Shown here in pieces: positions 8,247 to 16,078 of a DNA stretch of 23,430 bases (positions are counted from its first letter, which is position 1; every line of letters begins with the position of its first letter). Both the position numbers and the translations under genes were made by a program. This stretch comes from a virus, in IMG/VR virus record IMGVR_UViG_3300047497_000134, positions 1-23,430 of that record. One strand, written 5' to 3'. The notes under the pieces were generated by a model, which had not been told where the DNA came from, did no database searches, and was given only the letters and a program-made list of their open reading frames with translations.

Positions 8247-9022
8247 CAGCAGCAGCCCTTCAGGGTCAGGCCGCCAGGGCCGTAGGTCGGGCTGTTGGCC
8301 TTGAAGGCGATCAGGGCCGCCTCGTAAGTCCGCGAGGTGGACGAGGCGAGGGTCGGCGCATAGCTGACCGCCGTCGTCGCCGCGGTCAGCTGCCAGCCCC
8401 AGGCGAAATAGCGCTGTCCGACCGCGCCGACCTGGGGCGTCAGGGCGGTGAAGCCGGTCTGGGTCGGCGTGCCGTCCGTGCCGCCGGCGACCACCAGCAG
8501 CACGCCGATGGCCACCTCGGCCGGCTGGGCCAGGGCGGCCGTGGCGGGCGCCGGGGTGATCGCCGCCGAGCTGGTCGCGGTCCCGGTCTGGGCGCCGGCG
8601 ATCTGGTCGAAATAGGTCGAGGACTGGCCGGTGATCTTGGCCGCGCCCATGTCGAGGGTCTGGCTGACCGAGTTGGCGATGTCGACCCAGGCCGTTCCCG
8701 AGGCCATGGCGCAGGAGGGGTAGACCCACCAGAACTGGATCTCGTCGCCGTTGACCGTCTGCGGGCCGGCGGTCGAGAACGCATCGCCGCACGAGTCGGT
8801 GGGCTGCATCGCGCCGCTCGTGTTGTGGGTGTGCGCCGCCACGACCAGCAGTTCGCTGGTCGCCACGTTGGCGTTGAGCAGGATATGACCGGAGTCCGTC
8901 GTCCCGCCGGAGGTGTTGAACCCCGCCGAGACGCTAGCCATGGTGATGGCGGCGCCGGCCGGCGCGGCCGCGAGGGCGAGCGCGAGCGCCGACGCCGCCA
9001 GGAGCGCGGGGCGAAGGCGCAT
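8246..9022 (-). CDS. Exported beta-sandwich protein, unknown function
   Basis: The 258-residue protein has a Sec signal peptide (MRLRPALLAASALALALAAA, probable cleavage after AGA). The mature part alternates hydrophobic and Thr/Ser-rich strands. It contains ELLVVAAHTHN, DQIAGAQTGTATSS and VAIGVLLVVAGG, a pattern common in predicted beta-jelly-roll proteins of phages and secreted bacterial proteins. It ends in two adjacent cysteines (KGCC). Both ends are stop/start overlaps (TGATG at 9022 and at 8246), so it is translated in series with its neighbours. A longer frame reaching upstream is an artefact of high GC. No enzymatic motif is recognised. Confidence 0.62.
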   Translation of the reverse strand: MRLRPALLAASALALALAAAPAGAAITMASVSAGFNTSGGTTDSGHILLNANVATSELLVVAAHTHNTSGAMQPTDSCGDAFSTAGPQTVNGDEIQFWWVYPSCAMASGTAWVDIANSVSQTLDMGAAKITGQSSTYFDQIAGAQTGTATSSAAITPAPATAALAQPAEVAIGVLLVVAGGTDGTPTQTGFTALTPQVGAVGQRYFAWGWQLTAATTAVSYAPTLASSTSRTYEAALIAFKANSPTYGPGGLTLKGCC

Positions 9023-9837
9023 CAGAACGGCGACCCAAAGGCCGAGCCGTAGACATAGACGCCGGCGGGCGCAGCGGTGTTGTCGGTCGAACCGCCCCCG
9101 CCAGTGACCGCGAACGCCAGGCCGTTCGCGCGCTTCACCCCCACGGCTCCGATGGGGATCGTCTCGCCGCCGACCAAGCCGGAAGCCGAGGCGGGCGCGC
9201 ACGGGATCGAATAGAGGAAGCCGGTGGCGGACGACGGCGTTGGCGCGACGCCTAAATCGTAGACGCGTAGATAGGCGATCGTGGTCGTCGTGTTGAAGCA
9301 TCCCAGGCCATAGACCGTGTGCACCCCGGCCGTACCGATCAGCGTCGCGTTGGTGCTCGTGGTCGTGACGAAACCGAAGTCCGTCGCCGCGCCGGTGGCG
9401 ATGCCCTGCGGCGTCACGGGCGGGACGTTCGAGAGGCCGTTCACCAAGGCCGAGAGATACTGGTCGGCGGCCTTCCAGCAGGCGATCGCCGTGCACGAGC
9501 CGGATCCGGACCAGGCCGAGTCCGTCGTATAGCCCAGGGTGGCCAACGCGCCGTCGGCATAGGCCCCGGCCGCGGCGATGGCGTTGTTCTGGACCTGGAG
9601 TTGGCAATTGGCGTCCGGGCCGCCGACGATACAGACGTGGTTGTCCTGCGAATCCCGGCCGATCAGGTTCACGCTGATCGCGAGCTGGGTGTGGCCGAAC
9701 GAGTCCTGATAGGTGCTCGGCTGGTCGGTCGTGCTGCTCTGGGCGCGAACCGGGTTCGCAGCGCCCGCGGCGACAAAGGCGGCGAGCGCGCCAAGGCATA
9801 GGGTTCGGGCGCCCAGGATGGACGGGAGTCTATTCAT
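9022..9837 (-). CDS. Exported protein with a phage virion-type C-terminal domain
   Basis: The 271-residue protein starts MNRLPSILGARTLCLGALAA, a Sec-type leader with probable cleavage after VRA (about residue 32). The C-terminal half (NATLIGTAGVHTVYGLGCFN, YLRVYDLGVAP, ANGLAFAVTGG, AAPAGVYVYG) matches a beta-sandwich pattern that I know from many phage structural proteins. A leader on such a domain is unexpected because virions assemble in the cytoplasm. It is first in the run of five leader-bearing genes and overlaps the next one at 9022. The bases encoding ANPVR near the cleavage site contain a 16-bp palindromic word found in two other genes here. Confidence 0.62.
   Translation of the reverse strand: MNRLPSILGARTLCLGALAAFVAAGAANPVRAQSSTTDQPSTYQDSFGHTQLAISVNLIGRDSQDNHVCIVGGPDANCQLQVQNNAIAAAGAYADGALATLGYTTDSAWSGSGSCTAIACWKAADQYLSALVNGLSNVPPVTPQGIATGAATDFGFVTTTSTNATLIGTAGVHTVYGLGCFNTTTTIAYLRVYDLGVAPTPSSATGFLYSIPCAPASASGLVGGETIPIGAVGVKRANGLAFAVTGGGGSTDNTAAPAGVYVYGSAFGSPF
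9744..9759. repeat. 16-bp palindromic word, copy 1
   Basis: CGCGAACCGGGTTCGC, with arms GCGAACC and GGTTCGC around one G. It is identical to copies at 13698 and 19568. Here it encodes ANPVR in the leader of the exported 271-residue protein. Confidence 0.7.
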
Positions 9838-9855
9838 CGCGATCTCCAGGGGGCG

Positions 9856-10047
9856 CTAGGGCGTGGGCGGCGAGAGCGCGAGCACGGCGGTCAAGTTGGC
9901 GCACTGGACGGCGGCCGCGGCCTCAGCGTCGGCGAGGCTGTCCGAATAGACGGTCACCGAGCCGTAGGGCGTTCCGGCGTTGTCGAAGGTGAAGACGTAG
10001 CCCGTTCCGTCGGCGGTCATGTTGGCGAAGGTCGCGGTGATGGTCAC
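9856..10047 (-). CDS. Small hypothetical phage protein
   Basis: A 63-residue protein starting at a GTG (10047) and reading MTITATFANMTADGTGYVFT. It looks like one short beta-rich unit followed by an Ala-rich helix (DSLADAEAAAAVQCANL). I do not recognise a family. It lies 10 bp downstream of the tail tip gene and 18 bp upstream of the first leader-bearing gene, in the same direction, so it belongs to the tail operon by position. It could be a tail fibre accessory or chaperone, but nothing in the sequence settles this. Confidence 0.5.
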   Translation of the reverse strand: MTITATFANMTADGTGYVFTFDNAGTPYGSVTVYSDSLADAEAAAAVQCANLTAVLALSPPTP

Positions 10048-10057
10048 GGGGGCGCCC

Positions 10058-13000
10058 TTAAGGAACGAAGACCTGGAAGCCGCCGCCGCTGTTCGTGCCG
10101 CCGCCCGTCGAGCCCGGCGTGTCGACGTGCGAGACGATGCCCGAGCCGGAGAAGCTGGCCGTGCCGCCCGCGCCTGGCGCGCCGGTCCCGGCCCCCGTCG
10201 CGCCCGCCCCGCCGCCGGCGGTGATGGAGAAGGAGCCGCTGACCGAGGCGCTCATGGCGCCGCCCGCGCCGCCGCCGGCGTGGGCGCCGACGCCGTTCGT
10301 CCCCGCCCCGCCCCCGCCATAGCTGATGACCGTGCTGCCCGGCGTGACGTTGACGATCGCCGAGAAACTGTCGGCCGACCCGCCATACTGGGTCGTGACA
10401 TTGCCGCTGTTGCCGCCGTCGCCGCCGGTGACGACGATCCGCAGCGTCGTCCCGGGATAGGTCGAGGGCACGGGATAGGTCATCCCCGTTCCCGGCCCGG
10501 CGTTGAGCAGCTCGGTTCCGGAGACATAGGTGCCGCTGAGCGCCACCCAGGCCCCGCTCTTTCGGACGTAGGCGATTCCAGTGTTCGAGTTCACCCAGAA
10601 GGCGCCGTCGATCACCGTGTCGAAATAGGGCGATCCGGTCGGATCGGACGGCAGCACATAGACCTGGTTGTTGGTCGCGCCGGCCGCGATCGTCGTGTCC
10701 GTCGCGGCGGGGGCGAGGCCGGTCACCTGGCCGGTCGTCACGGTGTTCAGCGTGGCCAGGGCGCCCTGGTTATAGAGCGCGCCGGCCTGGGCGGTTCCGG
10801 TGACGACATTGGTCCCGATCTGGGTGATGGCGGTGACGACGCCGCCGGGCAGCTGGTAGGCGATGCCGACGTCGCAGCCCGTGGCGCTGGGCACGCCGGT
10901 GATCTCGAAATTGGTGTCGGTCGGGCCGAGGGAGCCCGCCGAGTTCCAGGTCGCGGTCCCGTGGGTGCGCTCGTAGAGCAAGAGGGCGCTGGCCGAACCG
11001 TTCTCGCAGGATCCGGCCACGAACAGGGCCGGGATGTTGGTGCCGTTGGCCGAGACCACGCCGCCCGTGACGGCCCAGTTCCCCGCCTGGGGCGCCGCCG
11101 GGCCGACCGGTTCGGGCTGGATCGAATAGGCGATGCAGTCCGACAGGTCGACGGCGGCGAGGCCATAGAGATTGAAGCTCTGAAACTTGACATAGACCGT
11201 CTGCCCGACGCTGACGGCGAAATAGGGAAAGTCGAAGATCGATTCGTCGAGCCGGACGAAAAAGGTCCCCGCCGCGTGCGCCGAGATGGCCGAGTTCATG
11301 AAGCCGCGGCGGATCGAGGTCCCGAGATTGTAGCGGCAGGGATTGGTCAGGGTCGCGCTCTGGAACCCGACCATTTCGGACGCGCTCAAGAGGCTGTTGG
11401 TCGCGCCGTTGTTGACCGCGCCGGCCGAGGCGCCCTGCAGCGTCCCGCCGGACCAGCCCAGATCGACGCTCAACGTGTCCGTGGTGTCGGGGTCGGCCGC
11501 GCTGGGGAAGTTGGCCGTCAGGACGCCGTAGCGTGCCGGCGAGTTGATGACGCCGACCTCGCTGTAATTCGAGCCGTCCAGGGACAGCCAGACATAGGCG
11601 CCGCCCCAGTTCGGGCCGCCCGCGACGGCCGCGAAGACCTGGCTGCCGCCGTCGTTCAGCACCGCCGGCGGGTTGAACAACAGAGGCTGGGCGTGCTCGG
11701 TCGTGGTGGCGGCGTAGACCGGCCAGGGCGCGACGCCTTGGCAGATCATCGGTTGGCTGACCTGGAAGGCGTTGGACCCGTCGCCGGTCCAGGACACGTT
11801 CTGGCTCGCATCCAGCGACAGCGTGTAGGCATAGAGCGTGCCGCCGGCGGTGTTCGCGCCGGTCAGGACCGCCTGCCAGATGCCGCTCACCAGCGTCGTG
11901 TTGACCGTCGCGCCGACGAGCACGGCGTTCGGGCCATAGGCGCCCTGCGCGAGCACCGCGCCGGTCTGCAGGTCGATGGTCGCGAAGATCGCGTTGGCGA
12001 CGTTGTCGCTGATCTGAATCTGAGTGTAGCGGTGCGCGCCCTGCTTCAGGCAGACCGAATAGGTGTAGTTGATCCCGGCGAAGGCGTTGAAAGCCTGCGC
12101 CAGGCCATGCACGCCGCTCGTCGCCGAGGGGATGATGTTCGCGGCCGTCGCCAAGCCGTATTGATCATTGCCGGCCGCCGCGCCGATCGTGATGCCGACG
12201 TCGAACCACGAACTTTGCGTCGGATCGTCCGAATGCAGCAGCAGGTTCGCTTCGACGCCGCCCGGGTCGATGCTGGTGTTGCGCGCCGGCGCGCCGCCGG
12301 TCTGCATGGCGTAGAGCGGCGCGTGGGCCACGCCGCCCAGGAAATCCTCCGCCGTGATCTCGCGGCAGGCGTCCTCGTCGTCGTCGATCTGGATGATCCG
12401 GACCGGATAGGCGCTAAGGCCCAGGTCCGTATCGGTCAGCTCGACGATGTCGCCCGGCTCCAGAAGCGCGAACGACCAGTCCAGGGTGAACTTGTACTGG
12501 GCGCGGACATAGAGGGTGCGCTGGAGCCAGAGCTGGACCGACAGGGCCGCCACCGCCGGGGTGCCGATGCAGTGGACGGTGTCGGGGTCCTTCCGGCGCT
12601 CGCCGTACTGGGCGACATTGGCCGCGTCCGAGGCGAAGGCGATCGCCATGTTGTACTGGTTGGTGCGGTCCAGATATTCGAACTGCACCGCGTTATAGGC
12701 GTCGGACTGGTCCTCGATATCGACCTTCAGCGGATCGTCGCCCGCGTCTCCGCCCTTGCCGTCGCCGATCAGATAGTCGTCGTCGACCAGCGCATAGACC
12801 GCCGTGTTGACCGGGGTATAGGTCTTGCCGTTCCCCGTGAGCGCCGTGTCGCCATAGGGGATGAACTTCAGCACCCCCTCCGACCAGACGCAGGTCGAGT
12901 TGGTGGCCATCAAAAGCTCGGTCAGGAAGTCCGAGGCGCTGCGCTGGCTGTCGATCACCGGCGAGACCAGCAGGCCCGCGGCCAGGCAATAGTCCTGGTA

Positions 13001-13639
13001 CTGGGTCAGGTTGCCCAGAAGTCCCGAGGCGGGCCAGCTGGGCACGCCATAGCGGGCGTTCTGGAAGAAGTCGGCCACCACCAGCGACGGATCCGCGTCG
13101 GGCGTGCCGCTGACGCCATAGGACGCGGTGCGGACCACCTCGAAGCTGTGATTCGGCGTCGAGGCCGAACTGTCGAGGGCGTAGTTCTTCTGGTAGGCGA
13201 TCGCCAGGCCGGAATAGCCGATGGCGTGGGTCGGATGGTTCGAGGTCAGGTAGGACCAGACCGCCTGGCCGATCGCCCCGGTGTTGAAATTGAGGTTGGC
13301 CTGGGCGGTGGCGGTCTTGGAGCCGGTGTTGGCGACGGTCGAGAAGGTCGAGCCGTTGGCGTAGACCTTGCCGTCCACATAGACCGTGGTGATGTTGTCG
13401 ATCGGCCCTTCGCAGATCGCCAGGATGATGGTGGCGGTGTAGCTGTAGCCCGTGGTGGTCGAGCCGCCCTTGGACGCCGCGGCCTTCTGGGCCTTCGAGG
13501 TGAAATCCAGATAGTCGACCAGGTTGCAGCCAACCTTGCCGGTGCCCCACATCACCGGGATATTGACCCCCAGCGAGGAGGTCTGGACCTGGATCCCGGC
13601 ATAGCGGGTGACGGTGTTGGAGGCGGTGCGGCCGGCCAT
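10058..13639 (-). CDS. Tail tip / host-recognition protein (Phage-tail_3-like, glycine-rich end)
   Basis: The 1193-residue protein occupies the slot of the GTA gene 15 'megatron' and of lambda J. The N-terminal third (RYAGIQVQTSSLGVNIPVMW, then SASDFLTELLMATNS and LLEPGDIVELTD) is typical of Phage-tail_3/J-like baseplate proteins. Residues about 463-632 (LLLHSDDPTQSSWF, NYTYSVCLKQG) look like a glycan-binding jelly roll related in pattern to that of the exported GH16-like protein. The last roughly 125 residues are dominated by Gly-Gly runs (GGDGGNSG, GGGGAGTNG, GGGAGGAM), reminiscent of glycine-rich adhesin tips. It should plug the tail and bind the receptor. The antisense strand is also open along its length, but only this frame makes recognisable protein. 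Confidence 0.85.
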   Translation of the reverse strand: MAGRTASNTVTRYAGIQVQTSSLGVNIPVMWGTGKVGCNLVDYLDFTSKAQKAAASKGGSTTTGYSYTATIILAICEGPIDNITTVYVDGKVYANGSTFSTVANTGSKTATAQANLNFNTGAIGQAVWSYLTSNHPTHAIGYSGLAIAYQKNYALDSSASTPNHSFEVVRTASYGVSGTPDADPSLVVADFFQNARYGVPSWPASGLLGNLTQYQDYCLAAGLLVSPVIDSQRSASDFLTELLMATNSTCVWSEGVLKFIPYGDTALTGNGKTYTPVNTAVYALVDDDYLIGDGKGGDAGDDPLKVDIEDQSDAYNAVQFEYLDRTNQYNMAIAFASDAANVAQYGERRKDPDTVHCIGTPAVAALSVQLWLQRTLYVRAQYKFTLDWSFALLEPGDIVELTDTDLGLSAYPVRIIQIDDDEDACREITAEDFLGGVAHAPLYAMQTGGAPARNTSIDPGGVEANLLLHSDDPTQSSWFDVGITIGAAAGNDQYGLATAANIIPSATSGVHGLAQAFNAFAGINYTYSVCLKQGAHRYTQIQISDNVANAIFATIDLQTGAVLAQGAYGPNAVLVGATVNTTLVSGIWQAVLTGANTAGGTLYAYTLSLDASQNVSWTGDGSNAFQVSQPMICQGVAPWPVYAATTTEHAQPLLFNPPAVLNDGGSQVFAAVAGGPNWGGAYVWLSLDGSNYSEVGVINSPARYGVLTANFPSAADPDTTDTLSVDLGWSGGTLQGASAGAVNNGATNSLLSASEMVGFQSATLTNPCRYNLGTSIRRGFMNSAISAHAAGTFFVRLDESIFDFPYFAVSVGQTVYVKFQSFNLYGLAAVDLSDCIAYSIQPEPVGPAAPQAGNWAVTGGVVSANGTNIPALFVAGSCENGSASALLLYERTHGTATWNSAGSLGPTDTNFEITGVPSATGCDVGIAYQLPGGVVTAITQIGTNVVTGTAQAGALYNQGALATLNTVTTGQVTGLAPAATDTTIAAGATNNQVYVLPSDPTGSPYFDTVIDGAFWVNSNTGIAYVRKSGAWVALSGTYVSGTELLNAGPGTGMTYPVPSTYPGTTLRIVVTGGDGGNSGNVTTQYGGSADSFSAIVNVTPGSTVISYGGGGAGTNGVGAHAGGGAGGAMSASVSGSFSITAGGGAGATGAGTGAPGAGGTASFSGSGIVSHVDTPGSTGGGTNSGGGFQVFVP

Positions 13640-13641
13640 TC

Positions 13642-14157
13642 CTAGCCCTGCTCTACCGCTTCGCTGCCTGAGAGCAGGGCTTCGTTGGGGATGTTCACGC
13701 GAACCGGGTTCGCGGCAGAGCGCGCCCAGAAACTGAAGAATCGCCTCGGCCGGTCGATCAGGTCGATGTCGCGGTCCAGGTCATCGAGGATGACGCCCCG
13801 GTCCTTGCGCGAGGCGTGGATCACGACGCCGGGCGCCACCAGGATCGCGCCGTGGCTGAAGGCCCGGCCGAACTTGAACAGCACCAGGTCGCCGGGCTGG
13901 GCCGCGTCGGCCGGGATCTCGGCGGCGAACCGCAGGACGACGCCCAGATAGCGCTCCTCCTCGCGATGCTGATGCCAGTCGTTGGGATAGTCGCCCGTGT
14001 CGAACCGTTCGATCAGGCCGGCGCCGGCGAAGACCCCGATCGGCAGCTGGGCGCAGTCCACCCCGACGCCCTTGACCAGGGCGCGGTGATGATAGGGCGT
14101 CCCGAGCCAGGTCCGCGCTTCCGCGACGACCGCCGCGCGCTCTCCGGCCTCGCTCAT
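13642..14157 (-). CDS. NlpC/P60 family tail peptidase (GTA gp14-like)
   Basis: The 171-residue protein, starting MSEAGERAAVVAEARTWLGT, has the NlpC/P60 triad: Cys35 in GVDCAQLP, His102 in FSHGAILV and His114 in VIHAS. These enzymes cleave peptide stems of peptidoglycan, and in GTA-like and siphoviral tails they help the tail cross the cell wall. I chose ATG 14157 because it overlaps the stop of the 112-residue gene (ATGA); upstream residues are out-of-frame text. It precedes the tail tip gene, as gene 14 precedes gene 15 in RcGTA. Its last codons are built from a structured repeat, giving the tail LLSGSEAVEQG, and it contains the ANPVR palindrome. Confidence 0.88.
   Translation of the reverse strand: MSEAGERAAVVAEARTWLGTPYHHRALVKGVGVDCAQLPIGVFAGAGLIERFDTGDYPNDWHQHREEERYLGVVLRFAAEIPADAAQPGDLVLFKFGRAFSHGAILVAPGVVIHASRKDRGVILDDLDRDIDLIDRPRRFFSFWARSAANPVRVNIPNEALLSGSEAVEQG
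13645..13680. repeat. Structured junction repeat, locus A (10-bp stem)
   Basis: Arms GCCCTGCTCT and AGAGCAGGGC are perfectly complementary around a 16-nt loop containing the core shared with the other loci (ACCGCTTCGCTGC on the plus strand). It spans the last codons of the peptidase gene. In the transcript the 3' arm contains AGGG, placed 6 nt before the tail tip ATG, so the hairpin would cover that ribosome binding site. Confidence 0.75.
13698..13713. repeat. 16-bp palindromic word, copy 2
   Basis: Identical to the copies at 9744 and 19568. Here it encodes ANPVR within the peptidase C-terminal region (residues 149-153). Confidence 0.7.
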
Positions 14158-14492
14158 TTGTCGCGCCCTACCGCTCGCTGGCGCTCGCTGCTTGAGGGCG
14201 AGTCCCGCGGCGGCTCTCCCATGCGGTAGCGCGTGATCCCGCGGCGGATGTCCATCTCGACCTCCGGCCGCTGGTTGCCGAAGGCGAGGCTGGCGTGGAT
14301 CCCGACCAGCACGCCGGCCATCCATTGGTTGGCGACGACCCAGTCACGCTCGCGCTGGGCGGCGTAAGCGGCCTCGATCTCGCCCGCGATGCCGCCGGGC
14401 AGCCAGCAGGCGGCCGCGCCGCCGGGCTCGATCACGTCCACCCGGCCGTCATCGGTGGGTTCGAAGCGGTACCGCACCCTAGGCGCTCGCAT
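14154..14492 (-). CDS. Hypothetical protein between hub and peptidase genes
   Basis: This 112-residue protein overlaps the hub gene's end by 14 bp and the peptidase start by 4 bp, so it belongs to the baseplate operon. It reads MRAPRVRYRFEPTDDGRVDV, then a segment with WLPGGIAGEIEAAYAAQRER and MDIRRGITRYRMGEPP. I do not recognise a family. The RcGTA cluster as I know it goes directly from gene 13 to gene 14, so this is an added gene relative to that model. Its last 20 or so residues (DSPSSSERQRAVGRDK) are encoded by the junction repeat and are probably not part of the fold. A baseplate assembly role is only a guess. Confidence 0.6.
   Translation of the reverse strand: MRAPRVRYRFEPTDDGRVDVIEPGGAAACWLPGGIAGEIEAAYAAQRERDWVVANQWMAGVLVGIHASLAFGNQRPEVEMDIRRGITRYRMGEPPRDSPSSSERQRAVGRDK
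14164..14200. repeat. Structured junction repeat, locus B
   Basis: Arms CGCCCT and AGGGCG form a perfect 6-bp stem around the shared core (ACCGCTCGCT, then CGCTCGCTGC on the plus strand). It lies in the last codons of the 112-residue gene. In the transcript the 3' arm begins AGGG, 8 nt before the peptidase ATG, so the stem would mask that Shine-Dalgarno sequence. Confidence 0.7.
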
Positions 14493-15411
14493 TGACCACG
14501 GCGGTCACCGCCGGCGGGGTGAAGGGCTGGCCGCGGAAGTGGATCAGGTTGGACTGCGCCGAACAGTCGGCGGTCGTCAGCAGGCAGCCGCGGGAGGCCG
14601 TGAAGGTGTCGCCGGGCGCCGGCGGATAGGGCAGCGGGAAGGCGAAGCTGATCGCGCCGCCGCTGTTCAGATAGGCCGCCACCGCCCGCCGCAGCCCCGC
14701 GTTGGCGCCGGTCTGCCAGATCAGCTGGCCCTTGGTGAAGAAGCCGTCCGCCTGGGTCAGGTTGGAGTTGCAGCCGCCGGTCGTGCCGCCGCCGGTGACG
14801 GTTCCCGAGACGAAGGTCTGGGTCAGGGTGCAGTCGGCGTCGTAGTGGGTGTTCAGGCAGCCGGCCTGATAGACGTCCGGCCCCATGTTGACGTTCAGAA
14901 GCACGGTCCAGGCCGAGACGGTCAGGTCGAACTTCGTGCGCGACAGGTTCTTGACCGTGGTCACGCGACCGGAGAATTCGATCGTCACCCCGGTGATCGG
15001 TTGGCCCCAATCGGACAGGAAGGCGCGATAGAGCACCACGGTCGCGCCATCGAAGCCGTTGCCCCGCACGAACGACAGCAGCGGGACGCCGTTGATCAGG
15101 TCGTTCGCGTTCGCGATGAAGGTGGCGTCCAGTGTCGCGACCTCGACCCCCAGCTTGGTCGAGACCTTGCCCCGGTCGATCGGCGGCCCCTTGACGTAGG
15201 TCCCGTTGGCGAAGGTCGGCTGGCCCGACGCGGCCGTGAAGGTGTAGGACCCCGCGGCGTTGGCGCGCTTGTCGCCCGTCCCGGCGTGCCAGCGGATCAC
15301 CGCCCCGCCGCTGAGAGTGATGGCCCACAGATCCAGCATGACGAAGTCCGCGCCGCCGTTCAGCAGCGCGGCCGTCGCGCCGGCCGAGGTCGCGTCGATC
15401 GGCGTCTTCAT
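14479..15411 (-). CDS. Baseplate hub protein (DUF2163 / BR0599, GTA gp13-like)
   Basis: The 310-residue protein starts MKTPIDATSAGATAALL at ATG 15411, which overlaps the stop of the distal tail gene (TGATG); the longer frame is not needed. The N-terminal part (FVMLDLWAITLSGGAVIRW) is the DUF2163 pattern. The C-terminal part carries the BR0599 cysteines: Cys185 and Cys194 (GCLNTHYDADC), Cys276 and Cys283 (RGCLLTTADC), ending in NLIHFRGQPFTPP. In this family and in lambda gpL the corresponding region is known or thought to bind an Fe-S cluster. One extra cysteine, Cys214, is present. It should sit between the distal tail ring and the tail tip protein. Family call is strong; cluster binding is inferred. 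Confidence 0.88.
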   Translation of the reverse strand: MKTPIDATSAGATAALLNGGADFVMLDLWAITLSGGAVIRWHAGTGDKRANAAGSYTFTAASGQPTFANGTYVKGPPIDRGKVSTKLGVEVATLDATFIANANDLINGVPLLSFVRGNGFDGATVVLYRAFLSDWGQPITGVTIEFSGRVTTVKNLSRTKFDLTVSAWTVLLNVNMGPDVYQAGCLNTHYDADCTLTQTFVSGTVTGGGTTGGCNSNLTQADGFFTKGQLIWQTGANAGLRRAVAAYLNSGGAISFAFPLPYPPAPGDTFTASRGCLLTTADCSAQSNLIHFRGQPFTPPAVTAVVNASA

Positions 15412-16073
15412 CAGTCGATCAGGCTGTGGAACTTCACGGATTTGCCGCTCCACAACGCGTTGACGATCTGCGAGGCCGAGAGGCCGTCATCGTCGAATCG
15501 GCACTTGAAGTAGAAATAACCCGTCCAGGTCAGCGCGGCGCCGCCGCTGGGCGCCGAGGCGAACTGGACCTGGCCGTCGCCCAGATAGGTGACGGCGGTC
15601 GGTGTCCCATTGATGGAGACGAAGGGCGACGTCGGCGAATAGGCCTCGCGGACCGGTTCGACCCAGCTGTTGATGGTCCGGCTGAGCTGGAACACCGTAG
15701 TGGTCCCGTCGCCGGTCCCGAAGCGCTCGGCCGTGACGGCATTATCCGTCGGATCGACGTGCAGCCATTGGCCGAACGACGCGCCGGCGACGTTGAAGAA
15801 CTCCCACAGGATCGCCAGCTCGTCGCGGGCGGCCTGGTGATAGAGCACATTGTAGCTGAGCTCGAAGCTCCACTTCGGATACGGCCAGAGCTTGGTGCTG
15901 CGCTCACGGCCGCTGGCCGCGGTCTTTGTCTTGTTCGACCACTGCGGCGTCTTGCTGACGCTGGGCGACTTCCCCGGCAGCCAGGGCAGCACCGGATAGT
16001 TGTTGACCCCGTACCAGATGCCGCTCGGCAGGCTGGAATAGGACGAGCCGGGGACGTAGGGGGTGATGGTCAT
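15411..16073 (-). CDS. Distal tail protein (DUF2460, GTA gp12-like)
   Basis: The 220-residue protein carries the features of the DUF2460/TIGR02217 family: WPYPKWSFELSYNVL near residue 65, LWEFFNVAGASFGQWLHVDP around residue 90, and the C-terminal pattern FYFKCRFDDDGLSA. In the RcGTA structure the equivalent forms the ring between tail tube and baseplate. It follows the tape measure gene and overlaps the hub gene, the standard order. No Shine-Dalgarno sequence is seen before ATG 16073; the preceding 138 bp are tandem copies of the junction repeat, so its translation may be unusual. Length is normal for the family. Confidence 0.88.
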   Translation of the reverse strand: MTITPYVPGSSYSSLPSGIWYGVNNYPVLPWLPGKSPSVSKTPQWSNKTKTAASGRERSTKLWPYPKWSFELSYNVLYHQAARDELAILWEFFNVAGASFGQWLHVDPTDNAVTAERFGTGDGTTTVFQLSRTINSWVEPVREAYSPTSPFVSINGTPTAVTYLGDGQVQFASAPSGGAALTWTGYFYFKCRFDDDGLSASQIVNALWSGKSVKFHSLID

Positions 16074-16078
16074 TGTTG

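Noticed and set aside
9022-9799. N-terminal extension of the 258-residue exported protein
   Set aside because: The extension is Arg-rich out-of-frame text over the 271-residue gene; the leader-bearing ATG at 9022 with its stop/start overlap is far better.
10019-13645. A 1208-residue open frame on the plus strand opposite the tail tip gene
   Set aside because: It is rich in Arg, Gly, Asp and Ala with no recognisable domain and mirrors the codon pattern of the minus-strand gene; long antisense frames are expected at this GC content.
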